This document shows, piece after piece, positions 33,088 through 41,833 of a DNA stretch of 64,000 bases. This DNA is from an uncultured Clostridia bacterium (lineage in GTDB: Bacteria > Bacillota > Clostridia > TANB77 > CAG-508): contig CAOPES010000002.1 of the NCBI GenBank assembly GCA_948502395.1, positions 124,001 through 188,000 on the forward strand. Reading direction: 5' to 3'. Position 1 is the first letter of the stretch, and the number at the start of each line of letters is the position of its first letter. Position numbers and translations under genes: made by a program. Under the pieces are notes generated by a model, which ran no database searches, was not told the DNA's origin, and worked only from the letters and a program-made list of their open reading frames with translations.

Positions 33088-33986
33088 TCTAGTGTGATTT
33101 TTCCTAGTTTCCCATTTTTGAATTCGTCTAATATTATTCTTGATGTTTTTTCTTCGTCTATGTTTCCACCTGAAATTATGCATCCCCTTTTTCTTCCTAT
33201 TTCTAGCATTATTTCATATATATTGATGTTTTCTGCTTGTTCTTGATTTAGTGTTTCTTTTATGTAGTTTTCAGTTAGTCCATATCTTTCTATTAGTTTT
33301 CCTTGATAGTTTTCTAGTAGGTATTTTACTAATTGATATGCTATTTCTGTTCTTTGTAAGATGTCTTCTTTTATTGTTCCTGTAAATGCTAGTTTTAGTG
33401 CTACGTCTTCACTTTCAAATTTTGGCCATAATACTCCTGGTGTATCTAGTAGTTCTATTTTGTCGTTTATTCGTATCCATTGTTTTTGTTTTGTTACTCC
33501 TGGCTTGTTTCCTACTCCTGCTGTTGTTCTTTTTGATATTCTGTTTATGAATGATGATTTTCCTACGTTTGGTATTCCTAGTATCATTGCTCTTATTTTT
33601 CTGCCTATTCTTCCTTTTTCTGCCTGTTTTTGCATTTGCTCTTCCATTATTTTTTCTATTTCTTTTATGCAGTTTTCTATTCCTTTTCCTGTGTTTGAGT
33701 CTGTTAACACTGCTGGTATTCCTTGTTTTTTGAAGTAGCTTATCCATTGGCTGTTCTTTTTTTCGTCTGCTAGGTCACATTTATTTAAAACTACTATTTT
33801 TTTCTTTCCTGCTGTTATTCTTGCTATGTCTGGGTTTTGGCTTGCTTTTGGTATCCTTGCGTCTAGCAGTTCTATTACTATGTCTATCATTTTTAGGTCT
33901 GCTTCTATTTGTTTCCTTGTTTTTGCCATGTGGCCTGGATACCAGTTGATGTTGACTTTTGCTAACTTTTCTTCGTTATTATTCAT
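33084..33986 (-). CDS. ylqF: Ribosome biogenesis GTPase YlqF/RbgA
   Basis: GTPase needed for late 50S subunit assembly. 300 residues from ATG 33986. Circularly permuted order of G motifs: G4 LNKCDL near the N-terminus, then G1 LGIPNVGKSSFINR, G2 region and G3 LLDTPGVLWP. WYPGHMAKT is the N-terminal family signature. The GTG at 33995 is 2 bp after the GAGGA site, so the ATG three codons later is more likely. Confidence 0.93.
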   Translation of the reverse strand: MNNNEEKLAKVNINWYPGHMAKTRKQIEADLKMIDIVIELLDARIPKASQNPDIARITAGKKKIVVLNKCDLADEKKNSQWISYFKKQGIPAVLTDSNTGKGIENCIKEIEKIMEEQMQKQAEKGRIGRKIRAMILGIPNVGKSSFINRISKRTTAGVGNKPGVTKQKQWIRINDKIELLDTPGVLWPKFESEDVALKLAFTGTIKEDILQRTEIAYQLVKYLLENYQGKLIERYGLTENYIKETLNQEQAENINIYEIMLEIGRKRGCIISGGNIDEEKTSRIILDEFKNGKLGKITLE

Positions 33987-34005
33987 TAATTTCACTTTCC
34001 TCGTT

Positions 34006-34746
34006 TTAATTTTTTTCTTTTCCTAATATGATATGATAAGTTCTTTTTATAAAATCATTATAATCATTTAATATTACACTCGAATCAAAATCATCTTCAA
34101 TTTTATCTGAATATTTTAATAAATCCTCATCATGAATAACACTTCTATAATATTCAGCGTAATCTTCTACATCACGATATGTAAAATCAGGAGCTTTCTC
34201 CTTTAAATTTACTAATAAAATTAATGTTTTATCCGGTGCATGAAAATATACACTTGGATCATCTTTTGAAAGAATCAAATATTTGCTTAATTGATGTTGA
34301 GAAATATTATCATAATGATCAAATTTTCCTCCATCTTTATAATAAGGTACTTTATCAAATATTATAAAAATTTGAAAATAAGGAATTGAATTTGAACGTA
34401 TATTAGCAGTTTCTCCCAACATATTTTCAAAATAATTATTACTGTTTTGTGAATAATTTCTCATTACAAATTTAACTGCATATCCCGCAACAGGTACTCC
34501 TTTATGATAAATTGTTATATCTACCCTTTTAGGATAATATCTACCTTTAATAGTTCCTTCTTTATCGTTTCCTATTCCTTGAGATTTTATTGAATATTCA
34601 TTTCCTAATATTTCAGATAAATCACTTGCAATATGTCCATGTAAAGTTTTTAACTTTGCTGTACTTGTTGATGTTCCAACATTTAAATATGTAGCAAAAG
34701 ATTCTTTTATAATTTCTAAAAATTGATTATTATTCAACATTGACAA
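34006..34746 (-). CDS. Probable type II restriction endonuclease
   Basis: 246 residues. RVDITIYHKGVPVAGYAVKF fits a PD-(D/E)XK core (D then hydrophobic strand ending in A-V-K), followed by NNYFENMLGETANIRS, typical of enzymes that cut with partner methylases. It overlaps the methyltransferase gene by 17 bp, so the two are translationally coupled. The recognition sequence cannot be deduced. It could alternatively be a nuclease of a defence system with a methylase. No mobility genes flank it. Confidence 0.65.
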   Translation of the reverse strand: MSMLNNNQFLEIIKESFATYLNVGTSTSTAKLKTLHGHIASDLSEILGNEYSIKSQGIGNDKEGTIKGRYYPKRVDITIYHKGVPVAGYAVKFVMRNYSQNSNNYFENMLGETANIRSNSIPYFQIFIIFDKVPYYKDGGKFDHYDNISQHQLSKYLILSKDDPSVYFHAPDKTLILLVNLKEKAPDFTYRDVEDYAEYYRSVIHDEDLLKYSDKIEDDFDSSVILNDYNDFIKRTYHIILGKEKN

Positions 34747-36232
34747 ATTTCCCCCCTAATTTATAATCTAAATAACTTTTTACGTCTTTTGAAGAAAAAG
34801 TATAATATCCTCCGCTTTTATATTTTCCCAACAGTGATACAAATACCCCAAATTCTTCATCTTTTAAGGCTTTTTTTATTTCATCAGTTTGTATATTATC
34901 ACTAGTTATATATAATCCACTATATACTCCACTTCCAGCTTTAACATCAGTAACTTTTAAATCACTTGAATTCGTTATCAAAGCATTTATACCTATCTTA
35001 TCTTTGTATGTGTCATTGATACCTTGACTGCGACCAAATGCATACCAATATTTTTCTGTGTCTCTTTCATTACTTCTTTTAATTAGCTTTTCTTTATTGT
35101 TTAGCAAATAATTGTATAATGTTTCATCCTTTTTTAATTCATTTTCTTCAACTAACTTTCCATTTTCATCATATGGGTAAAAGATTTTTGTCCATTTAGC
35201 TCTTGACCCCTTTACAGCTGGTATAATATATTTTGAAGCAAAATCAAAATTATTTATAAATATTTTATCCGCCAAAGTTGCGTATCCATTTTTTACCTTA
35301 ATATCTGTATGTGATGAATTATTCAAGACTTCTTTTAATAATTTTAAATTTTCAACTTTTGAAAAATAATAATTATTATTTGTTATGTATTCTTTTTGAC
35401 TTAATTCAGTAATAAATTTTTGTTTTAATTTTTCTTCATCAAACTCAAAATATTTAACTAAATCTTTTTTATATTGTTTATTTAAACATACGATTGTTGT
35501 ATAAGTACTTGCATTAAATGGTTGAAAATGTTTTAAATCGCAAATACTTTCAATTAATAAATTATCATTAAAATATCTACGCATATTTGTTCCTGCTACA
35601 CTTGTAAAAAAAGATGATGGAGTAATATAACATAAAATTCCTTTTTCATTTAGCATTTTAATTCCTTTTTCATAAAATACTATATATAAATCTGTCATTC
35701 CACCATTTCCAAATAAATAACTTTTAACTGTATCAATGTCATCATTTAAATTATGAACTCTAACATATGGCGGATTACCTAATACAAAATCCATTTTACC
35801 ATCAAAAATATCAGTTTTTAATGTATCCAAATTAATAAAATCCCAATTAACATTTTTTATATTATATAATTCTGCTACTTTTGAACATCTTTCTTTACAA
35901 ATTTCCAATTCATCTAAATCAATATCTATTCCATGAATATATGTTTCTAATTCTATTTTTAATTTATTTAAGTCTTTATTTTGTTTAATGAAATCTTTGC
36001 AATATCTATCAACGATGTGAATTAAGAATTGACCATCCCCACAACTATTGTCTATTGCATGTTTTTTATTAATATTACCTTCAATATAATGTCCTTGATC
36101 TAGAATGTCGTCTACTAGATAATCAGGAGTAAATATTTTTCCTCGATGTTTAATTTTAATAAATTCATCTACTGCTTTTTCATTTTTATATATTTTTTCT
36201 TTTGGCATTTTAATCCCCCATATTATCTTCAA
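34730..36232 (-). CDS. N6-adenine DNA methyltransferase
   Basis: About 493-500 residues. Catalytic motif IV NPPYVRVHN and motif I region DNSCGDGQFLIHIVDRY (adapted G-x-G) mark an N6-adenine methylase of the gamma/TaqI-like type with a C-terminal target-recognition domain (about 290-500). MPKEKIYKNEKAVDEF is the probable true N-terminus (ATG 36208), because the open frame continues a few codons upstream. With the downstream nuclease it forms a restriction-modification pair. Confidence 0.85.
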   Translation of the reverse strand: MKIIWGIKMPKEKIYKNEKAVDEFIKIKHRGKIFTPDYLVDDILDQGHYIEGNINKKHAIDNSCGDGQFLIHIVDRYCKDFIKQNKDLNKLKIELETYIHGIDIDLDELEICKERCSKVAELYNIKNVNWDFINLDTLKTDIFDGKMDFVLGNPPYVRVHNLNDDIDTVKSYLFGNGGMTDLYIVFYEKGIKMLNEKGILCYITPSSFFTSVAGTNMRRYFNDNLLIESICDLKHFQPFNASTYTTIVCLNKQYKKDLVKYFEFDEEKLKQKFITELSQKEYITNNNYYFSKVENLKLLKEVLNNSSHTDIKVKNGYATLADKIFINNFDFASKYIIPAVKGSRAKWTKIFYPYDENGKLVEENELKKDETLYNYLLNNKEKLIKRSNERDTEKYWYAFGRSQGINDTYKDKIGINALITNSSDLKVTDVKAGSGVYSGLYITSDNIQTDEIKKALKDEEFGVFVSLLGKYKSGGYYTFSSKDVKSYLDYKLGGKFVNVE

Positions 36233-36718
36233 CTATAAAGTCCTATAATTATTCTTATCAGCCCTTTCATCAAGTTGTCTATCATATTGCTCATTAGTAT
36301 AAAACCAATCAGTTTTCTTATCTTTCGGATTATTCTTTCTACTCTTATCCATAAGTAAATCTAGCATAACCGCTACTGCCAAAATTATTCCAACCAATGA
36401 TATAAACAAATTGGCATATGCATTTATATCAACATTTCCTTCTACTGCTGACATTATAACTTGTATATTATTTACTACATCTACACCAAAGTACATTCCA
36501 TAACCCAATAAATAAATTAATCCACCTGCTATCTTTCTTTTTATTACTAGCACTAAACTTAATAAAGCAACAAATAGTAGGAGTATTTCAAATGTTTGGT
36601 TTAATGGTGTTATTCCACCTAAATCCCAGTGTAATTCTCCTGCAAGTGCTACTATTATTCTGAATACCCAGAACATTATCATAAACATTACTAACATCCA
36701 TGTTGAAAAGTTTTTCAT
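36233..36718 (-). CDS. Four-helix membrane protein of unknown function
   Basis: 161 residues with about four transmembrane segments (MLVMFMIMFWVFRIIVALAG, FEILLLFVALLSLVLVI, GGLIYLLGYGMYFGVDVV, NLFISLVGIILAVAVMLDLL) and a charged C-terminal tail (KSRKNNPKDKKTDWF). It abuts the methyltransferase gene; cotranscription is likely but a functional link is not evident. Confidence 0.7.
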   Translation of the reverse strand: MKNFSTWMLVMFMIMFWVFRIIVALAGELHWDLGGITPLNQTFEILLLFVALLSLVLVIKRKIAGGLIYLLGYGMYFGVDVVNNIQVIMSAVEGNVDINAYANLFISLVGIILAVAVMLDLLMDKSRKNNPKDKKTDWFYTNEQYDRQLDERADKNNYRTL

Positions 36719-36737
36719 TTGTTTTCCTCCTTTATTT

Positions 36738-36783
36738 TTAAAAGGTGAAGTAAAAGAATTTTATTCTTTCCTTCACCTTTACC
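36738..36783. terminator. Bidirectional-type terminator
   Basis: AAAAGGTGAAGTAAAAGAA pairs with TTCTTTCCTTCACCTTTT between the DUF1292 gene and the membrane protein gene. Confidence 0.75.
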
Positions 36784-36797
36784 TTTTATATTTTCTA

Positions 36798-37103
36798 TTA
36801 GTCTACAAAATCGAAGTCATCTTTAAATTTTTCTTTGAATATTTCAAATACTTTGTTTAATATTTCTTCGTCGTCGATGCTTACATATGATTCTTTTTCT
36901 TCGTCTTCTTCACTGTCTTCTAGTTTTAATATTACTACTTCTCCTTCTTCTTCTTCGCCTTCTTCTGTAATTGGTAGTAATACTACATATTGTTCATCGT
37001 CTAGTTCTACTAGGTCTAAAAATTCAAAGTTTACTTCATTTCCTTCTTCATCATATAATTGTATTATGTTGTCTAATTCTTCTCCCTCGTAATTTTCTTC
37101 CAT
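36798..37103 (-). CDS. DUF1292 (YrzB) family protein
   Basis: 101 residues, very acidic (EEGEEEEGEVVILKLEDSEE). The start ENIIQLYDEEGNEVNFEFLD-like pattern is the DUF1292 signature. Follows ruvX in the conserved Firmicute order ireB-ruvX-yrzB. Function unknown. GAAAGGAG precedes the ATG. Confidence 0.85.
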   Translation of the reverse strand: MEENYEGEELDNIIQLYDEEGNEVNFEFLDLVELDDEQYVVLLPITEEGEEEEGEVVILKLEDSEEDEEKESYVSIDDEEILNKVFEIFKEKFKDDFDFVD

Positions 37104-37193
37104 TTTTTTCTCCTTTCATATTTATATATTTTTTAAATATAATATCGTAATTTTATTTTTTTTGCAATACATTTTTAATATTTGTTATATTTT

Positions 37194-37625
37194 TTATTGC
37201 TCTTTAAGATTTTTTATTTTGTTTAAGTATGTTTCTAAAATATATACCGCAGATATAGTATCTACTATATTTCGCTTTTTATTCTTGTTGACTTCTAAAA
37301 AATTCATTGTTTTATGAGCTTCAACTGTTGTTAGCCTTTCATCTATTGTTTCTATCTTCATTTTGTTGTATTTACATTTCAATTTGTGCACAAATTGTTC
37401 TGTTATTTTGGCTCTTTCTGACATTGTTCCATTCATATTAAGTGGCATTCCTACTACTATGGTGTCTACTTCATATTTTTCAAATATTTCGTCTAGTCTC
37501 CTTAATATTACTTTGTCTGAACCATTTCTTTGTATTGTTTCTAGTCCTTGTGCTGTTATTCCTAATAAATCTGTTACAGCTATTCCAACTCTTGCTTCTC
37601 CATAATCTATTCCTAATATTCTCAT
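37194..37625 (-). CDS. ruvX: Putative Holliday junction resolvase / pre-16S rRNA nuclease YqgF
   Basis: 143 residues, RNase H-like fold. MRILGIDYGEARVGIAVTD contains the first catalytic aspartate, VVGMPLNMNGTMSERA the central motif and ETIDERLTTVEAHK the DER-L motif. It starts 4 bp after ireB ends, so it is part of the same operon. Confidence 0.93.
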   Translation of the reverse strand: MRILGIDYGEARVGIAVTDLLGITAQGLETIQRNGSDKVILRRLDEIFEKYEVDTIVVGMPLNMNGTMSERAKITEQFVHKLKCKYNKMKIETIDERLTTVEAHKTMNFLEVNKNKKRNIVDTISAVYILETYLNKIKNLKEQ

Positions 37626-37628
37626 GTT

Positions 37629-37883
37629 TTAATCTTCTAACCCTATATAATCTTTTACCATTTTTTCAAGTAATTCATCTCTTTCTATTGCTCTTATTTT
37701 ATTTCTTGCATCATTATGGCTTGTGATGTATGTTGGATCTCCTGATAATATATAGCCAACAATTTGATTTATTGGATTATATCCTTTTTCTACTAATGCT
37801 TCGTATACCTCTTTTAATATTTCTCTGCATTTTGTATTTTCTTCTCTTTCTACTTGAAAGTGCATTGTTTTGTCAAATTCCAT
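37629..37883 (-). CDS. ireB: IreB family regulatory phosphoprotein
   Basis: 84 residues. TMHFQVEREENTKCREILKE and GYNPINQIVGYILSGDPTYI match the IreB (DUF965) family, a substrate of the IreK-type Ser/Thr kinase in enterococci; the N-terminal threonines are the usual phosphosites. First gene of ireB-ruvX-DUF1292. AAAGGAGG precedes the ATG. Confidence 0.9.
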   Translation of the reverse strand: MEFDKTMHFQVEREENTKCREILKEVYEALVEKGYNPINQIVGYILSGDPTYITSHNDARNKIRAIERDELLEKMVKDYIGLED

Positions 37884-37903
37884 AGTTATAATCCTCCTTT
37901 AAT

Positions 37904-39031
37904 TTATATATTTGTTATATCGCTTTCATTTATGTCAGCGCTATCTAAGTACTCTTCTAATTTTTTCAATACTTTTTCTATTCCTGTACCTTTATAATAT
38001 GAAGATATTACAAAGTTTAATCTTGGTGTTGCAACTTGCTCTATTTGTTTTTTCTTTGTTGTCTTTTTCTTAGGCTCTTCATATACTTGTGGCTCTTCTT
38101 CTAGTTTTATTGGTGTTGTTTCTATTTTTTCTTTTATTTCATTTAAGAAATCTGCTACTCCTGTTGCGTCTACACCTGAGAATGCAATTACAAATTTTGG
38201 TCCCATATATCTTACAAATACGTATTCATCTGATAGGTTTTCTTTTATATATTTGCTTATTTCTGTAATTACTTTGTTTCCCAAATCTCTAGAATATTGC
38301 TTATTTATTTGTTGTATGTTTGTTACTTTAAACATACACATTGTTGATATTGTATATTGTTCTATTACTTTTTTACCTTCACCATATAGATATGCTTCTG
38401 AATTTAGTCCTGTAAATTGGTCTTCTCTTACTATTGATTCTAGTGTTTTTTGGTGTACTACTGTTTTTAATACTGCTACAATATTTTCTTTTATTATTTC
38501 TAAGACTGTTATATCTATATTGTCAAAGTCGTGTGGTGTTCCACTTTCTATTATCCAATATCCAATATATACGTTATCTATATATAGCGGGAAAAATATA
38601 GCTGATTTTGCTCTTCCAAATTCCATTTGTTGATATGGTAATCTTTCATTTTCATTGTTTACTGTTACTGATTTTGGAACAGCGGCTTCTATACTGTCTT
38701 TAAACATTTCTACTTTATGCAAGTTTCTTAATGAATCCCAGTGTTTTGGGTCTACATTAGATGTTTTTACTTGATATTCTGCTCCGTCGTATATTACTAT
38801 TGTTGAATATTTGATTTCATATTTTTCTATTAAGATATCGTTTATTTTCTTTATTTTGTTTTCTACTGTTGATGTTTCGCCTATTGCGCTTATGAAATCT
38901 TGTACAACACTTAGGTTTCTTACTTTTTGATCTAAATTGTTAAGTTTTTGTATTTTTTTATGTATCGTTATATTGTACACTATTAGTCCAAATATAACTG
39001 CCACTAATATTATAACTACTACTATTATCAC
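37904..39031 (-). CDS. Membrane GAF plus degenerate GGDEF domain protein
   Basis: 375 residues. One N-terminal helix (IIVVVIILVAVIFGLIVYN), a GAF-like sensor (about 40-200), then a diguanylate-cyclase-like domain (EDQFTGLNSEAYLYGEG...). The GGDEF motif is replaced by MGPKF, so the cyclase site is dead; it may bind c-di-GMP or nucleotide or act as a scaffold. A linker rich in Glu/Lys (EPQVYEEPKKKTTKKKQ) precedes the C-terminal segment. The start is GTG with AAAGGGGA upstream. It lies downstream of the CpaE-like gene, probably one operon. Confidence 0.75.
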   Translation of the reverse strand: MIIVVVIILVAVIFGLIVYNITIHKKIQKLNNLDQKVRNLSVVQDFISAIGETSTVENKIKKINDILIEKYEIKYSTIVIYDGAEYQVKTSNVDPKHWDSLRNLHKVEMFKDSIEAAVPKSVTVNNENERLPYQQMEFGRAKSAIFFPLYIDNVYIGYWIIESGTPHDFDNIDITVLEIIKENIVAVLKTVVHQKTLESIVREDQFTGLNSEAYLYGEGKKVIEQYTISTMCMFKVTNIQQINKQYSRDLGNKVITEISKYIKENLSDEYVFVRYMGPKFVIAFSGVDATGVADFLNEIKEKIETTPIKLEEEPQVYEEPKKKTTKKKQIEQVATPRLNFVISSYYKGTGIEKVLKKLEEYLDSADINESDITNI

Positions 39032-39054
39032 TTATTTTCCCCTTTCAGTACATT

Positions 39055-41322
39055 TTAATAATTATTTTTCATTTGATTTAATGTGTTGTTCATGTTTGGT
39101 GTAAAAGTATTTTTCCCTTTACTTCCACCTGCTGTTGGCGGTGTATATGTGTTTGTTAGTGGATATACCATATTTGATAGTTCTCTAAGTATTTGCATAA
39201 ATCCTTTTGAATATCCTTTTAATGACATACTGCATTCTATTATATTTTGTAAATATTTTGCATATATTTCTTCTTCAAAAGGAATTGATATATGTTTTAT
39301 TAGCGTGTTATCAAATAGTTTTGTCATAAATGACATTGCTGGATCATTGTAATTTGCCATACCAGCGATTATTGCTTTTTCAGGTGTTTTTATTCTTACT
39401 GTTTTATTTAAGATTATTCTTAGTTTCTTTTCATCTAAGGCATCTTTTGCTTTTAAGTTTCTTAAAAATTCTGTTAGTGGTTGTATTGTTAGTATATCTA
39501 ATGTTTGCACTAAATATGTTTCTTGTGATTGTTTAAAATATCTAACTGGTGTTTCAAAATCTGTGTCTATTAAAATTAATGTATGGTTTTGTAGTAATGT
39601 TTCTAATATCTTGTCCGCATTCTCAATGCCTTCATCTTCGCCTGGTACTGATGTGTATACTGTTAAATTTTTATTTAATTGTATACCATTTGCTACACCT
39701 TTTGTTAGGTCATATATACTATGTGTTGCAATTTCTCTTAGTTCTTCTTCATTATTAGTATATATGTAATATGAGTTTTTATTTCTAGTTGTATCTAGTA
39801 TTGCTACATTTATTCCTGTTGCAGATAGCATTTCTGCTAGGTTGTTTACTATAAATGATGTTCCATTTTTGCTTGTTCCTACAAATGTTACTATTTTTTT
39901 GTCTGATGATAATAAATAAGATAAATCTATTGTTTCTAAATTTTCTTTTTGTATACTATAATCTTGTCTTACTGGCTCTACCACAGTTCTTACTGGTTCT
40001 ACTACTTGATGTTCTTCCGGTTCTTGATAATAATTTTGTTCTTCTGGTTCTTCATTAAATCCTGGTAGTATTGTGTCATTAATTGGTTCATTTTCTTCTT
40101 CATCATAGAAACTTGAAATTTTTTCTTCGTTTGAAGTTTCGTCTATTTCTTCAAATCCTGGTAATACAAAGTCGTTTTCTTCTTCGTCATCTTCTGGCAT
40201 TGGTAATATGTTTTCTACTGGTTGTTCTATTTCTTCTGGTTCAGGTTCTGGTAGTGGATTTTTTCTAGGTCTTCCCCTTCCCCTTTTTGGTTTTGCTTCT
40301 AAGGTTTCTTCTTGTGGTTCTGGATTTTTTCTAGGTCTTCCTCTTCTTTTCTTTACTGGCTCTACTGGTTGTTCTACTTCTTCTGGTACTATTGGATCTA
40401 AATCTTCAAACTCTAATTCTTCTATTTCTTCTACTTCTTGCACTGGCTCTGGTATTGGTGCTGGTTTTCTTCTAGCTAATTTCTTTTCACTATTCATATC
40501 TATGTTTGTTGGTATTACTACTGATGTTGGCTTTATTCTTGGTTTGTTTGATGACATTAGAAGTTTTTCACTAGGTCCTTGTTTTTCATCTTCTTTTGTC
40601 TTTCTTAATTTGTCTGAAATTTTATTGTTAAATGACATTACTTGTTGATATTTTGGTGACCTTTCTTCTAATACAGCTCTTACATTTAATGGTAAAAATT
40701 TGCTTATAATTCTTAATTGTGTATCATTATATTGTGCTGCTATATTGTCAAAACTGTCTACAAATCTATCTTCATTTTTCCCTAGCCTTTTGTAATGTGC
40801 TAAGATATTTTGTATTTCCATTTCGCTAACATCATTTTCGCTTTCGCTTTGATAGCTTACATTTTCAGCGTCTATTTTGTAGTATGCTTTTGCTTCTTTT
40901 TTTAGACGTGGTCTATTTATCAATTTACATACTTCGTCAACACTTCTATCTGTTCCTATTATTGCGTTATATACGCCTATTCCAAATATTTTTACTAGCA
41001 TTTCTTCTGATTTTGTTCTTCTATCAGAACATATTAAAATTATTGGAATGTCATTTCCACGCATATTTGAAGCTTCATCACTTATACTGTCTAATTTTTC
41101 AAATATGAATTTGTCAATTTGGTCGTATTGTGTGTGTGTGAATGCTTCTAAGTCTTCACTTATTACTATTCTATCGTAATTTTTGTCTTTTTGTATTTCT
41201 TTCAATATTGCGTTAAAGTAATATACGTTTTTGTATGAAATGATTTGTTTGTATTCTTTTTGATATTTTTTTACAATTAATTCTGATATTTCTTCATTAC
41301 TTACAGCAAATAGAACTTTCAT
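39055..41322 (-). CDS. CpaE/MinD-like protein with degenerate P-loop and AT-hook-like linker
   Basis: 755 residues. N-terminal receiver-like domain (1-130), a long Pro/Glu linker, and a C-terminal SIMIBI ATPase-like domain (about 470-720). The Walker A position reads FVGTSKNGTS, without the KGGxGKT lysines, and the switch region reads LILIDTDFETP. In the linker two AT-hook-like cores, KRRGRPRKNP and RGRGRPRKNP, lie 27 residues apart. CpaE-type proteins position pilus or secretion machines; here the nucleotide site looks weak. It stands between a small membrane protein and the GAF/GGDEF gene. Confidence 0.7.
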   Translation of the reverse strand: MKVLFAVSNEEISELIVKKYQKEYKQIISYKNVYYFNAILKEIQKDKNYDRIVISEDLEAFTHTQYDQIDKFIFEKLDSISDEASNMRGNDIPIILICSDRRTKSEEMLVKIFGIGVYNAIIGTDRSVDEVCKLINRPRLKKEAKAYYKIDAENVSYQSESENDVSEMEIQNILAHYKRLGKNEDRFVDSFDNIAAQYNDTQLRIISKFLPLNVRAVLEERSPKYQQVMSFNNKISDKLRKTKEDEKQGPSEKLLMSSNKPRIKPTSVVIPTNIDMNSEKKLARRKPAPIPEPVQEVEEIEELEFEDLDPIVPEEVEQPVEPVKKRRGRPRKNPEPQEETLEAKPKRGRGRPRKNPLPEPEPEEIEQPVENILPMPEDDEEENDFVLPGFEEIDETSNEEKISSFYDEEENEPINDTILPGFNEEPEEQNYYQEPEEHQVVEPVRTVVEPVRQDYSIQKENLETIDLSYLLSSDKKIVTFVGTSKNGTSFIVNNLAEMLSATGINVAILDTTRNKNSYYIYTNNEEELREIATHSIYDLTKGVANGIQLNKNLTVYTSVPGEDEGIENADKILETLLQNHTLILIDTDFETPVRYFKQSQETYLVQTLDILTIQPLTEFLRNLKAKDALDEKKLRIILNKTVRIKTPEKAIIAGMANYNDPAMSFMTKLFDNTLIKHISIPFEEEIYAKYLQNIIECSMSLKGYSKGFMQILRELSNMVYPLTNTYTPPTAGGSKGKNTFTPNMNNTLNQMKNNY

Positions 41323-41325
41323 TTG

Positions 41326-41733
41326 TTACCCCCTTCCAAATTTTACAAACACTGCAAATGCTAGTGGTAAGATTTGGCATATAATTAATATTGTTACAAA
41401 GCTTACTATTAAAGCCATTCCTTTTTCTAGTGTGTCTAATTTTCTTACACCTATTACATATTGATGTATGGCTCCCATTGCTATTCCTAAAAAACATAAT
41501 GGTATACTGTATATTCTAACTAGATTTAAAATGTATGCTACAAATCCGTAGGCGTCTGAACCATATTTTTGTTTATAGTCTTCCAATGAATTTGCTGCAT
41601 TTTCTTTTATTTCTACTATTTTACTTTCTGTTTTTTCATCAATTGCTTTTTCTGCTGCATATGATGTACTAACATTTAAGAATATTCCCATTATTAGTGC
41701 TAAAATTGTAACAATTAATACTATCTTTTTCAT
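41326..41733 (-). CDS. Small exported two-helix membrane protein (VirB2/TrbC-like)
   Basis: 135 residues from ATG 41733. Signal peptide (KKIVLIVTILALIMGIFLNVSTSYA), a charged helical segment, then two hydrophobic helices with a short polar turn (GVRKLDTLEKG). This is the architecture of VirB2/TrbC pilin-like subunits, but similarity is only structural. It ends 3 bp before the CpaE-like gene starts, so the two are coupled; perhaps part of a surface-appendage system whose other genes are elsewhere. Confidence 0.6.
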   Translation of the reverse strand: MKKIVLIVTILALIMGIFLNVSTSYAAEKAIDEKTESKIVEIKENAANSLEDYKQKYGSDAYGFVAYILNLVRIYSIPLCFLGIAMGAIHQYVIGVRKLDTLEKGMALIVSFVTILIICQILPLAFAVFVKFGRG

Positions 41734-41833
41734 TTCCTTGCCCCTTTCTTCCAAGTTCTTTTTGGCAAATTAGGCCTTATAAACTTTATACTTCTATATA
41801 ATACAATAAATTGTAAAAAATAGCAAGAATTTT

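Noticed and set aside
39055..41322. Type IV/Tad pilus assembly cluster
   Set aside because: Only a CpaE-like and a small membrane protein are present; no CpaF ATPase, TadB/C or prepilin peptidase is in the window.
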